10,873 bases of DNA, from positions 1 to 10,873 of the forward strand of contig PWZC01000215.1 in NCBI GenBank assembly GCA_003567615.1. Reading direction: 5' to 3'. Positions 1-5,941 of this stretch are shown one piece after another. The notes under the pieces are model-generated. The model saw only the letters and a program-made list of their open reading frames with translations. It had not been told where the DNA came from and made no database searches. Each line of letters starts with the position of its first letter. Position 1 is the stretch's first letter. Source of the DNA: Gemmatimonadota bacterium. GTDB lineage: Bacteria; Gemmatimonadota; Gemmatimonadetes; Longimicrobiales; Gaopeijiaceae. Position numbers and translations under genes: made by a program.

Positions 1-176
1 CCGGGGGGCCGACTCCGGTGCCCCGCCGGATTCCGGAAGAGGATCATGGTCGACTGCCGACCCGACGGCAGCGCCCGACCGACCTTCACATGCCGCAGCC
101 AATCCGGCGGGTAGCTGATGTTGTAGCGGAATCCCCGTTGGTCCGTCCCCTCACCCTCCCGGTTGTGTCTGGCCAC
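1..176 (-). CDS. Unrecognised protein, N-terminal part, runs off the left edge
   Basis: This frame is open from the left edge upward on the minus strand. I place the start at a GTG (174-176) because an AGGGGAGGA Shine-Dalgarno sequence lies 10 nt upstream. The visible 58 residues begin VARHNREGEG, continue with GFRYNISYPPDWLRHVKVGR, and then have LPSGRQSTMILFRNP. The mix of aromatic, charged and Tyr-Pro-Pro-Asp-Trp residues reads like a real soluble protein rather than an antisense shadow. No signal peptide or membrane segment is visible. The frame stays open upstream to an ATG at 329, but that extension is Gly/Trp/Pro-rich and less protein-like, so I prefer the GTG. I do not recognise a family. 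It resembles short conserved hypothetical proteins that I loosely associate with Gemmatimonadota, from memory only. It lies on the same strand as the protease gene, 236 bp downstream of it. Confidence 0.55.
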   Translation of the reverse strand, partial: MARHNREGEGTDQRGFRYNISYPPDWLRHVKVGRALPSGRQSTMILFRNPAGHRSRPP

Positions 177-185
177 GAACTCCGG

Positions 186-194
186 TCCTCCCCT
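186..194 (-). promoter_or_regulatory. Shine-Dalgarno sequence of the left-edge gene
   Basis: AGGGGAGGA on the minus strand is a near-perfect anti-16S match. Its GGAGG core ends 10 nt before the GTG at 174-176, slightly longer than the usual spacing. It is the main reason for choosing that GTG over the in-frame ATG at 327-329. Confidence 0.5.
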
Positions 195-308
195 GACGAG
201 ACGTCTGTTTTGCGATTGCGCGGCCCCTGGATGCCATGCCGGTGCCCCCCATCCGGCCGGGAGGCCCTGCCCCCCGACGCGTGACCGCCACCACCGGCCA
301 TCCGGCGC

Positions 309-337
309 AATGTCCCCGCCGGTCCGCATCGTGTCAA
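309..337 (-). promoter_or_regulatory. Possible sigma-70-type promoter for the left-edge gene
   Basis: On the minus strand a perfect TTGACA -35 hexamer (332-337) is followed after 17 bp by GACATT (309-314), which matches three of six positions of TATAAT, including A2 and T6. The spacing is ideal but the -10 is weak. A transcript from here would have a leader of about 125 nt before the GTG at 176. The site lies in the gap between the M50 protease gene and the edge gene. It could be chance. Confidence 0.3.
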
Positions 338-352
338 CCGACGAACCGGTTG
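335..352. repeat. Perfect 6-bp inverted repeat overlapping the -35 hexamer
   Basis: CAACCG (335-340) and CGGTTG (347-352) are perfect inverted copies separated by six bases. The inner AACCGGTT at 344-351 is itself an 8-bp palindrome. The left arm overlaps the TTGACA hexamer of the candidate promoter, a geometry that would suit a repressor operator. There is no direct evidence of protein binding. Confidence 0.3.
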
Positions 353-412
353 AGGAGAGGGATTGTGGTCGGAAGGATCATGGCCCAGGACCGGCGTCGG
401 AGGAATCGTGGG

Positions 413-1363
413 TCAGAAGGACACCGGAATCGGTGGCAGGAGCAGGATGAGACTGCCCATGAGCAGCCACCCCGTCACCTTCCGCCACCCCGTCGGCGCC
501 GGGTGCGGAGGCATGGCCTCCAGGGGGATGGTCCGGTTCCGTCCCAGGACGAAGGTGATCACCGCCCAGGCCCACCACCCGGGCCACATGAACCCCAGGA
601 CCAGGAAGACCGATACCGTCGCCCGAGACCACCAGCGCTGGCGGCCCGGGTGGAGGGCATACAGGATCTGCCCTCCATCCAACTGCCCCAACGGGAGCAG
701 GTTGAGGAAGGTCAGCATCAGGCCGACCCAACCGGCGAAGGCCAGGGGATGGAGATGGAGGGCGGCCTCTTCCACCGAAACGGGGAGGATGGCCAGAAGC
801 CCTCCGACCAAAAGGGGCTCGCCCAACCGGATCACGATGTCCTGGAACACGATGATGAAGGGAAGGCCGTCACGGGCCGGCACCTCCGTCACCTCGGACA
901 GGAGGAGGCCCAGCATCAGGCAGGGCAGGGAGAGAACGAGGGAGATCAGGGGACCGGAGGCCCCTACGTCCAGAAGCGCCCGTCGATGCGGGATGGGCGA
1001 GTGCAGCCGGACCAGACCACCCAGCGTTCCGACCACCGAGATATGGGGTGGAAACGGGATGAGGAGGGGCGGACCGGCCACCACCCCGTGCCGATCCGCC
1101 GCCCACCGATGCCCCCATTCATGCCCGTAGAGGATGGCGACGAAGGGTACGGCGAAGGGGACCCCCTTCAGGAGGTCCACAAGGGAAAACCCCGTGGGCC
1201 ACCAGAACGGGATGCCGAGGATCGTGCGAAATTCGAGCCCCAGGGGATCGACGCCCACCAGCAGGGCTCCGGCCACAAGGGTCGACAGCAGGGTCAGGAT
1301 GAGAAGCCCGGCGCTCAGGATCGGTTCCCATCCAGGACCCTTGACCGGGTCTGGACCGCCCAT
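413..1363 (-). CDS. Site-2-type intramembrane metalloprotease (peptidase M50, EGY-like)
   Basis: A 316-residue polytopic membrane protein. It carries the zinc motif HEWGH at residues 81-85 (H81, E82, H85), inside a hydrophobic segment that starts near residue 68. The second M50 motif is LGQLDGG at 225-231, with D229 as the expected third zinc ligand. A first membrane segment covers about 14-37, and others lie near 135-156, 167-193, 207-223, 250-272 and 299-312. Between the two motifs, a Pro-rich stretch with GTLGGLVRL and a DVGASGP motif (132-138) match the EGY/cyanobacterial branch. The family cleaves membrane-anchored substrates, often anti-sigma factors, within the bilayer; no substrate is visible here. 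All catalytic residues are present. ATG 1363 is the most upstream start, since an in-frame TGA lies 18 nt before it, but no clear ribosome site precedes it. No PDZ domain is present. It is divergent from rho. Confidence 0.88.
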   Translation of the reverse strand: MGGPDPVKGPGWEPILSAGLLILTLLSTLVAGALLVGVDPLGLEFRTILGIPFWWPTGFSLVDLLKGVPFAVPFVAILYGHEWGHRWAADRHGVVAGPPLLIPFPPHISVVGTLGGLVRLHSPIPHRRALLDVGASGPLISLVLSLPCLMLGLLLSEVTEVPARDGLPFIIVFQDIVIRLGEPLLVGGLLAILPVSVEEAALHLHPLAFAGWVGLMLTFLNLLPLGQLDGGQILYALHPGRQRWWSRATVSVFLVLGFMWPGWWAWAVITFVLGRNRTIPLEAMPPHPAPTGWRKVTGWLLMGSLILLLPPIPVSF

Positions 1364-1400
1364 TACTATGGCCGAAATTCCTCAACCAAGGGTGGCCTCC

Positions 1401-1540
1401 GGCCTTCTCCGCTCCGTTTTCCGGTCGCCCTTTTCCCCAGAATTTTCCGCCCCCCGTGCTGCTGGTCCATGGATTCCATCAGCCGGACCCTTCCATCCAC
1501 CCGCCTGCATTCCGTCTTCCTACCCGCTGGGCCCAGACCA
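1401..1540 (+). promoter_or_regulatory. C-rich, G-poor leader before rho, possible rut-like region
   Basis: In these 140 bases of the rho strand I count 62 C, 27 G, 36 T and 15 A. C therefore exceeds G more than twofold, in a genome where the two are normally similar. Rho binds unstructured, C-rich, G-poor RNA, and the E. coli rho gene is known to be autoregulated in its leader. The position directly before rho suggests, but does not show, the same here. No convincing -35/-10 pair for rho was found in 1364-1553. Confidence 0.3.
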
Positions 1541-1543
1541 TCT

Positions 1544-1547
1544 GGAG
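1544..1547 (+). promoter_or_regulatory. Ribosome binding site that fixes the rho start
   Basis: GGAG at 1544-1547, six bases before the GTG at 1554, supports this GTG as the start. The frame is open for another 140 codons upstream, but that extension is Pro/Ser/Arg-rich and overlaps the divergent protease gene. From the GTG the protein aligns with the usual Rho N-terminus. Confidence 0.6.
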
Positions 1548-1553
1548 ACATTC

Positions 1554-2804
1554 GTGGACATCGCTGAATTGAAGAAGAAGAACGTGGCCGAGCTCCATGA
1601 GCTGGCCGCCGAGCTGAAAATCCAGAATCACTCGGGGCTCCGCAAGCAGGATCTGATCTTCCGGATCGAGCAGAACCTCCTGGACACCGATGTGGTGCTC
1701 CGCGGCGAGGGAGTGCTTGAGGTCCTCCCCGAGGGCTACGGCTTTCTCCGCTCCCCGGACTGGAACTACCTCTACGGTCCCGACGATATCTACGTCTCTC
1801 CCTCCCAGATCAAGCGGTTCGACCTGCGGACCGGCGACACCATCCTGGGGCAGGTTCGGCCGCCCAAGGACGGGGAACGGTACCTGGCCCTCCTCAAGGT
1901 GGAGCAGGTCAACCTGGACGAGCCGGAGAAGTCCAAGCACCGCATTGCCTTCGACAACCTGAAACCCCGCTACCCCGAGACCAGGATCCGCCTGGAGCGG
2001 GAGGGTGGCAGCATCTCCATGCGGGTGATGGACCTCATCGCCCCCATCGGGATGGGGAAGCGTGGACTCATCGTGTCGCCGCCCAAGGCCGGTAAGACCA
2101 CGCTCCTGCAGCAGATCGCCAACTCCATCACCGCCAATCATCCGGAGATCTACCTCATCGTCCTCCTCATCGATGAACGTCCGGAAGAGGTGACGGACAT
2201 GGAGGAGCACGTCGACGGCGAGGTGATCTCGTCCACCTTCGACGAACCTGCCGAGCGGCACACCCAGGTGGCGGAGATGGTGCTTGACAAGGCGAAGCGA
2301 CTGGTGGAACAGGGCAAGGATGTGGTGATCCTCCTGGATTCCATCACCCGACTGGCCCGGGCCTACAACGTAACCGTCCCCCACTCCGGGAAGATCCTCT
2401 CCGGCGGAGTCGATGCCAACGCACTCCACAAGCCCAAACGATTCTTCGGTGCGGCGCGCAACATCGAGGAGGGGGGATCCCTCACCATCATCGCCAGCGC
2501 CCTGGTAGAAACCGGGAGCCGCATGGACGAAGTGATCTTCGAGGAGTTCAAGGGGACCGGGAACATGGAGCTGGTCCTGGATCGGCACATCGCCGACAAG
2601 CGCATCTTCCCGGCCATCGACATCAACCGATCCGGAACACGGAAGGAAGAACTGCTGCTGACGGAGACCGAGTTGAACCGGGTCTACCTCCTCCGCAACT
2701 TCCTCTCGGATATGCCGTCGGCCGAGGCCATCGAATTCCTCATGGACCGGATGAAGCGAACCACCGACAACTCCGAATTCCTGGACTCCATGCAGGGAAG
2801 CTGA
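1554..2804 (+). CDS. rho: Transcription termination factor Rho
   Basis: This is the ATP-dependent hexameric RNA helicase that ends transcription of untranslated RNA in the cytoplasm. From GTG 1554 it has 416 residues, against 419 in E. coli. The N-terminal helical domain (about 1-45) contains LKKKNVAEL. The cold-shock-like primary RNA site is at about 48-118, with GYGFLR at 61-66, so Y62 and F64 fall where E. coli has F62 and F64. Walker A is SPPKAGKTT (175-183). The catalytic glutamate is E211 in the IDERPEE stretch, and Walker B is VVILLDS (257-263). The Q-loop and R-loop regions lie in GGVDANALHKPKRFFGAARN (284-303), and RSGTRKEELL is at 359-368 with the expected arginine finger region. 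All key residues are present, and there is no N-terminal insertion of the kind seen in Actinobacteria and some other phyla. It is convergent with the phosphoribosyltransferase gene, with only 10 bp between the stop codons and no terminator hairpin. Confidence 0.97.
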   Translation: MDIAELKKKNVAELHELAAELKIQNHSGLRKQDLIFRIEQNLLDTDVVLRGEGVLEVLPEGYGFLRSPDWNYLYGPDDIYVSPSQIKRFDLRTGDTILGQVRPPKDGERYLALLKVEQVNLDEPEKSKHRIAFDNLKPRYPETRIRLEREGGSISMRVMDLIAPIGMGKRGLIVSPPKAGKTTLLQQIANSITANHPEIYLIVLLIDERPEEVTDMEEHVDGEVISSTFDEPAERHTQVAEMVLDKAKRLVEQGKDVVILLDSITRLARAYNVTVPHSGKILSGGVDANALHKPKRFFGAARNIEEGGSLTIIASALVETGSRMDEVIFEEFKGTGNMELVLDRHIADKRIFPAIDINRSGTRKEELLLTETELNRVYLLRNFLSDMPSAEAIEFLMDRMKRTTDNSEFLDSMQGS

Positions 2805-2814
2805 GGGCCGGATC

Positions 2815-3429
2815 TCAGTCGTCGATGGCGCCGGCGTAGCGCGGATTCACCACCCACTCCTCGCCATCGAACACCTTCCGGTCCCAAGGGAAGATGATGG
2901 TCTGATCGGTCTCCAGGGAGAAGAAATCGGGCTGATGGCCCCGGGGGCGCTTGAAGGTGGTGGCCGTACGGATCTCCTCAGCATGGACATCCCGGAGGGC
3001 CGCAATGCCGAGCCGCAGGGTCTCACCCGAGGTGCAGACCTCATCCACCAGGACGACGCGCTTTCCGCGGGCCTGTTCGGGAGCCGCCGAGAGTATGGCC
3101 GGCCGGTCCCGCACCTGGGCTCCGCCCTCACGCCGGGAGATGGTCATGGAATAGAAGGGGACGCTGAGGAGTGAGGCCACGATGGCTCCGGGAATGACGC
3201 CGGCACGGGCGATTCCCACCACCATCTCCGGGTCGTATTCCCGGGATACGCGCATGGCCAGGGCGCGGCAGAGTTCGCCGAACATCTCCCACCCCAGATC
3301 CAGGAACTGATCGTCGCGAATGAGGGGGTTGCCCTGCGAGTCCATTCCAGGCACGAATGAGCCGGATCCGGTGGACCCGGGAAATTCGGCGTTGAGCAGG
3401 GATGGGGAAAAGGGAGAGAGCGGCGGCAT
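2815..3429 (-). CDS. Phosphoribosyltransferase, hypoxanthine/guanine-like (COG2236 type)
   Basis: A 204-residue type I phosphoribosyltransferase, probably of purine salvage, joining a base to PRPP in the cytoplasm. The PRPP loop is RVVLVDEVCTSGETLRLG (124-141), with the acidic pair D129-E130 and the phosphate-binding TSGET. An earlier strand-turn element, VVGIARAGVIPGAIVA (70-85), is the usual PPi-loop region. Near the C-terminus, IIFPWDR (178-184) is a hallmark I associate with the COG2236 hypoxanthine PRTase group. ATG 3429 is chosen because GGAGGG lies a few bases upstream. The first 28 residues are Ser/Pro/Gly-rich, so M29 (3345) is a possible alternative start, but its ribosome site is poor. 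The exact base is not decided by sequence alone; xanthine or guanine are possible. A 179-bp gap separates it from the divergent gene at 3609. Confidence 0.85.
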   Translation of the reverse strand: MPPLSPFSPSLLNAEFPGSTGSGSFVPGMDSQGNPLIRDDQFLDLGWEMFGELCRALAMRVSREYDPEMVVGIARAGVIPGAIVASLLSVPFYSMTISRREGGAQVRDRPAILSAAPEQARGKRVVLVDEVCTSGETLRLGIAALRDVHAEEIRTATTFKRPRGHQPDFFSLETDQTIIFPWDRKVFDGEEWVVNPRYAGAIDD

Positions 3430-3608
3430 GGGACCCTCCAGGGCCGTGGGACGTCGTGGGACCCCGAGGCGACAACCGAAGCGAAACAGCGGCGTCCGGC
3501 CAGGGCGCCATCCCGGGGCGGGGCGATGGGCGCGGCTTCCTTCGCCGTTCGCCCCCTGGACCGGGAACTTAGAAACCGCCACTCCCCAGGGGAAGGCCGG
3601 ACGAGACC

Positions 3609-4058
3609 ATGAGCGATGATCTGAATACCCGAGCCGACCAGCGGCTGGAGGCGGCATTGGCCGAAACGGGAGCCCGCGACCCGAGGCAGGCCTATCGGAC
3701 ACTCCTTCGGCAGCTAAAGCAACGGGACGAGGTCACCTACGCCCGCGCCGTGACCCACTGGCGGACCACCGTCATCGAGCCCCTGGGCCGCGGGGAGGGC
3801 GATCCCCTTCGTCTCTGGTTGAACTTCGGAGTGGGGTTGGTGGAGACCCTCCACCCCGGGCGTGCGGTCAAGATCGATGAAGGGGGGATCGCCCACCCGC
3901 TCGACGAACCGCCCGGCTGGGATGCCCTTGTCCTCCACCTCCCCGAGGATCCCGGGGAGCGGGCCGTACCCGTGGTCCTCCCGCCCGAGCCGACGCCGGC
4001 CCAGACCGCGACCCTCCATCTCCTGGTGGAGGGCCGGCTCTCCCTCGACAATGCCTGA
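3609..4058 (+). CDS. Unrecognised 149-residue soluble protein
   Basis: I do not recognise the family. The first 60 residues are charged and predicted helical (ADQRLEAALAETGARDPRQA, then LLRQLKQRDEVTYARAV and HWRTTVIEPL). A central part has DPLRLWLNFGVGLVETL (65-81), which may be an amphipathic or buried helix. The rest is strand-like with several prolines (WDALVLHLPEDPGERAVPVV). It has no cysteine, no signal peptide and no clear membrane span. Codon use matches its neighbours. A GGGGAAGG purine run lies 12 bases before the ATG, which is somewhat distant. It is divergent from the phosphoribosyltransferase gene and 105 bp upstream of the GroES-like gene on the same strand, so the two may be co-transcribed. 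Composition and start context make it likely real, but no role can be proposed. Confidence 0.7.
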   Translation: MSDDLNTRADQRLEAALAETGARDPRQAYRTLLRQLKQRDEVTYARAVTHWRTTVIEPLGRGEGDPLRLWLNFGVGLVETLHPGRAVKIDEGGIAHPLDEPPGWDALVLHLPEDPGERAVPVVLPPEPTPAQTATLHLLVEGRLSLDNA

Positions 4059-4163
4059 ACGGCCCCGTCCGGTTCGCCGTCGGGAACGGGCATTCTCCAG
4101 CGGCGTACCACCTGGCTTGAATGCACTCCGTCAGGCTCGTCCCACCTTCGGCCATCAACGTCC

Positions 4164-4451
4164 ATGAGCGTGCGAGAGACCCGGATCCGAACTTCCAAGA
4201 ACATGTCATGGACTCCCCGCCCGGGATGGGTGACGGTCCGCCTGGTGGGGACCTGCGCCGACCCGGCCCTCCGCCGGGGGCAGGTCGTCACCCACGCTCC
4301 CCTCGATCTGGATCCGGTCTCCGGAGCCGAGGAGGAACTCCTGCCAGGCACCCTGGTCATCGTGCTGGCCAAGGCGGCGCACCTCGTGGAGGACGACCTC
4401 CATCTGATCCCCGAGGAAGCGGTGGTGGCCGTGGGCGAGATCCTGCCCTAG
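4164..4451 (+). CDS. Short GroES-like (co-chaperonin fold) protein, tentative
   Basis: A 95-residue frame. From residue 22 it reads WVTVRLVG, then RRGQVV (38-43), then LPGTLVIVLAKAAHLVEDDL (60-79) and HLIPEEAVVAVGEIL (80-94). The pattern G-x-x-V-I-V-x-x-K-A-A followed by L-I-P-E-E-A-V-V-A-V resembles the C-terminal half of divergent GroES paralogues I recall, and the canonical GroES ending of the VIF...LIMSESDILAIV type. The N-terminal mobile loop that contacts GroEL is not recognisable, so it may be truncated or diverged and may not work as a co-chaperonin. The start is uncertain: ATG 4164 is the furthest upstream, ATG 4203 and GTG 4230 are alternatives, and none has a clear ribosome site. 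Its TAG stop overlaps the stop of the convergent symporter gene. Homology is inferred from memory. Confidence 0.5.
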   Translation: MSVRETRIRTSKNMSWTPRPGWVTVRLVGTCADPALRRGQVVTHAPLDLDPVSGAEEELLPGTLVIVLAKAAHLVEDDLHLIPEEAVVAVGEILP

Positions 4452-5935
4452 TCGGTCCGTCCCGCCATCACCCGGAAATCCCGCTCCACGTCGGTGGGAG
4501 GCTCCGAACGTAGGCTCACCACCACGGTGACCAGGCCTGCCAGGATGAAGGCAGGAACCAGCTCGTAGACCAGGGCGTTCAGCGCCGGTGTGAGGTACCA
4601 GACCACCGTGGTGACGGCGCCGGTCGCGACCCCGGCCAGCACCCCGGATCGAGTGGTCCCCCGCCAGTAGAGGGCCAGGATCATGGGGGGACCCAGCGCC
4701 GCCCCGAGCCCGGCCCAGGCAAAGAGTACCAGCCAGAAGACCAGATCCTCCGCCGCCCATCCCAGGGCCAGCGCTCCCAGAACCAGTACCATCACCACGG
4801 CTCTGGAGAGGATCACCAGGAGGCGGTCAGGGATCTCTTCCCCCTTCCGGATCACCTTCTCGTAGATATCCCGCACCAGCGCCGACGCACCTACCAGAAG
4901 TTGGGAGTCGGCGGTGGACATGATGGCGGCGAAGATGGAGGCCACCACCATCCCGAAGAGCACCGGTGGCAGGAGCGTCCGAGCCAGGAACGGATAGAGG
5001 TTTTCCGTGTCCTGACCCGGGAGCATGGCCAGCTCCGGGACCCAGGCCCGCCCCACCAGGCCAATGGCAACCGCTCCGGCCCCCATGATGATGTTGGCGG
5101 CCGTCCCGGTCCAGGCGGCGAAGCGAAGGTCCGCCGCATCCCGGATGGACATGTACCGCACCAGGATGTGGGGGTTACCGGGTGAACCCAGGCCGATGGC
5201 CACGAGCCCCAGCAGAGCGCCCCCACCCAGGGACAGGGCGTCCACGAAGGCGGGTTCATAGGCCATCAACTCGGCGTGGACCGCGTCCCATCCCCCGAAT
5301 CCGGCCACCGCCAGGATCGGAAGCCCCACAAGCGCCACCACCATGAACCCGGCCTGAAGGGTGTCGGTAAGACTGACGGCCAGGAATCCACCCACCGTGG
5401 TGTAGAGGAGGACGATGGCCGCGGTGAGGAGGATTCCCACCTGAGGGTCGAGACCGAAGCTGGCGCCGATGGCCTTTCCCCCACCGACGAACTGGGCCGA
5501 GACGTAGGCGGTCATGAAGACCACCAGGACCAACGCCAGCGAGATCCGGAGGACGCCATTGCGGTCCTGGAACCGTTCGGCCAGGAAATCCGTGATGGTG
5601 ACGCAGTCCCGGTCTCCGGCGAAGCGACGGAGGCGGGGGGCGAAGTGGATGAAGAGGAAGAACTCCATCGCGGTGTACCCCACCACAGCCCAGAGAGCTG
5701 AGGCGCCCATCTGCCACGCCATCCCGGTGACGCCCAGGAGGAGCCAGGCGCTCCGCCCCGAAACCACGGCGGAGAGGGCCACGACCCACCGGTTCATGAC
5801 CCGTCCGCCCACGAAGAAATTCCCGATCCCCCGCGAAGAGAAGCGGGCGGACCAGGCGCCGATCCCCACCAGGACGATCAGGTATCCCAGGAAGGCGGCC
5901 AGCGCCCAGCCATCCGCCTCCACCACCGGTTGCAC
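4448..5935 (-). CDS. Sodium:solute symporter, PutP-like (SSS family), substrate uncertain
   Basis: A 495-residue inner-membrane protein with about 13 hydrophobic segments, close to E. coli PutP (502). Family landmarks include FFVGGRVMNRWVVALSA (40-56), YTTVGGFLAVSLTDTLQAGF (178-197), GNPHILVRYM (253-262), AAIMSTADSQLL (336-347) and FAWAGLGAALGPP (405-417). S340 and T341 of the sodium site are kept and fall at the same numbers as in PutP. However, the PutP SDMSGW motif with essential D55 is here SGRSAW (59-64), so Gly60 replaces the aspartate. W244 and Y248 of PutP, linked to proline binding, are I247 and S251 here; only the proline of that site is kept (P255). Sodium coupling is likely but the substrate is unknown. 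The start is GTG 5935, with GGAG inside the end of the upstream kinase gene, 6 nt away, so the two are probably co-transcribed. The C-terminal stop shares CTAG with the opposite gene. Confidence 0.9.
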   Translation of the reverse strand: MQPVVEADGWALAAFLGYLIVLVGIGAWSARFSSRGIGNFFVGGRVMNRWVVALSAVVSGRSAWLLLGVTGMAWQMGASALWAVVGYTAMEFFLFIHFAPRLRRFAGDRDCVTITDFLAERFQDRNGVLRISLALVLVVFMTAYVSAQFVGGGKAIGASFGLDPQVGILLTAAIVLLYTTVGGFLAVSLTDTLQAGFMVVALVGLPILAVAGFGGWDAVHAELMAYEPAFVDALSLGGGALLGLVAIGLGSPGNPHILVRYMSIRDAADLRFAAWTGTAANIIMGAGAVAIGLVGRAWVPELAMLPGQDTENLYPFLARTLLPPVLFGMVVASIFAAIMSTADSQLLVGASALVRDIYEKVIRKGEEIPDRLLVILSRAVVMVLVLGALALGWAAEDLVFWLVLFAWAGLGAALGPPMILALYWRGTTRSGVLAGVATGAVTTVVWYLTPALNALVYELVPAFILAGLVTVVVSLRSEPPTDVERDFRVMAGRTD

Positions 5936-5941
5936 CGACGG

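Noticed and set aside
1134..1553. N-terminal extension of rho by 140 codons
   Set aside because: The extension overlaps the divergent protease gene and is Pro/Ser/Arg-rich. The GTG at 1554 has a GGAG site and gives the normal Rho N-terminus and length.
236..1567. Open frame of 443 codons on the plus strand
   Set aside because: It is antisense to the M50 protease gene, with a low-complexity Arg/Gln/Gly/Glu-rich product and no recognisable motif.
1479..2588. Open frame of 369 codons on the minus strand
   Set aside because: It is antisense to rho. The product is rich in His, Gly and Leu and mirrors rho codons; rho is certain.
3565..3590. GGAACTT at about 3566-3572, like an ECF sigma -35 element
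   Set aside because: No matching -10 lies at the right distance, and the ATG of the next gene is too close for a usable leader.
3430..3608. Promoters in the gap between the divergent phosphoribosyltransferase and 149-residue genes
   Set aside because: A promoter pair is expected here, but I found no -35/-10 combination with acceptable match and spacing on either strand.
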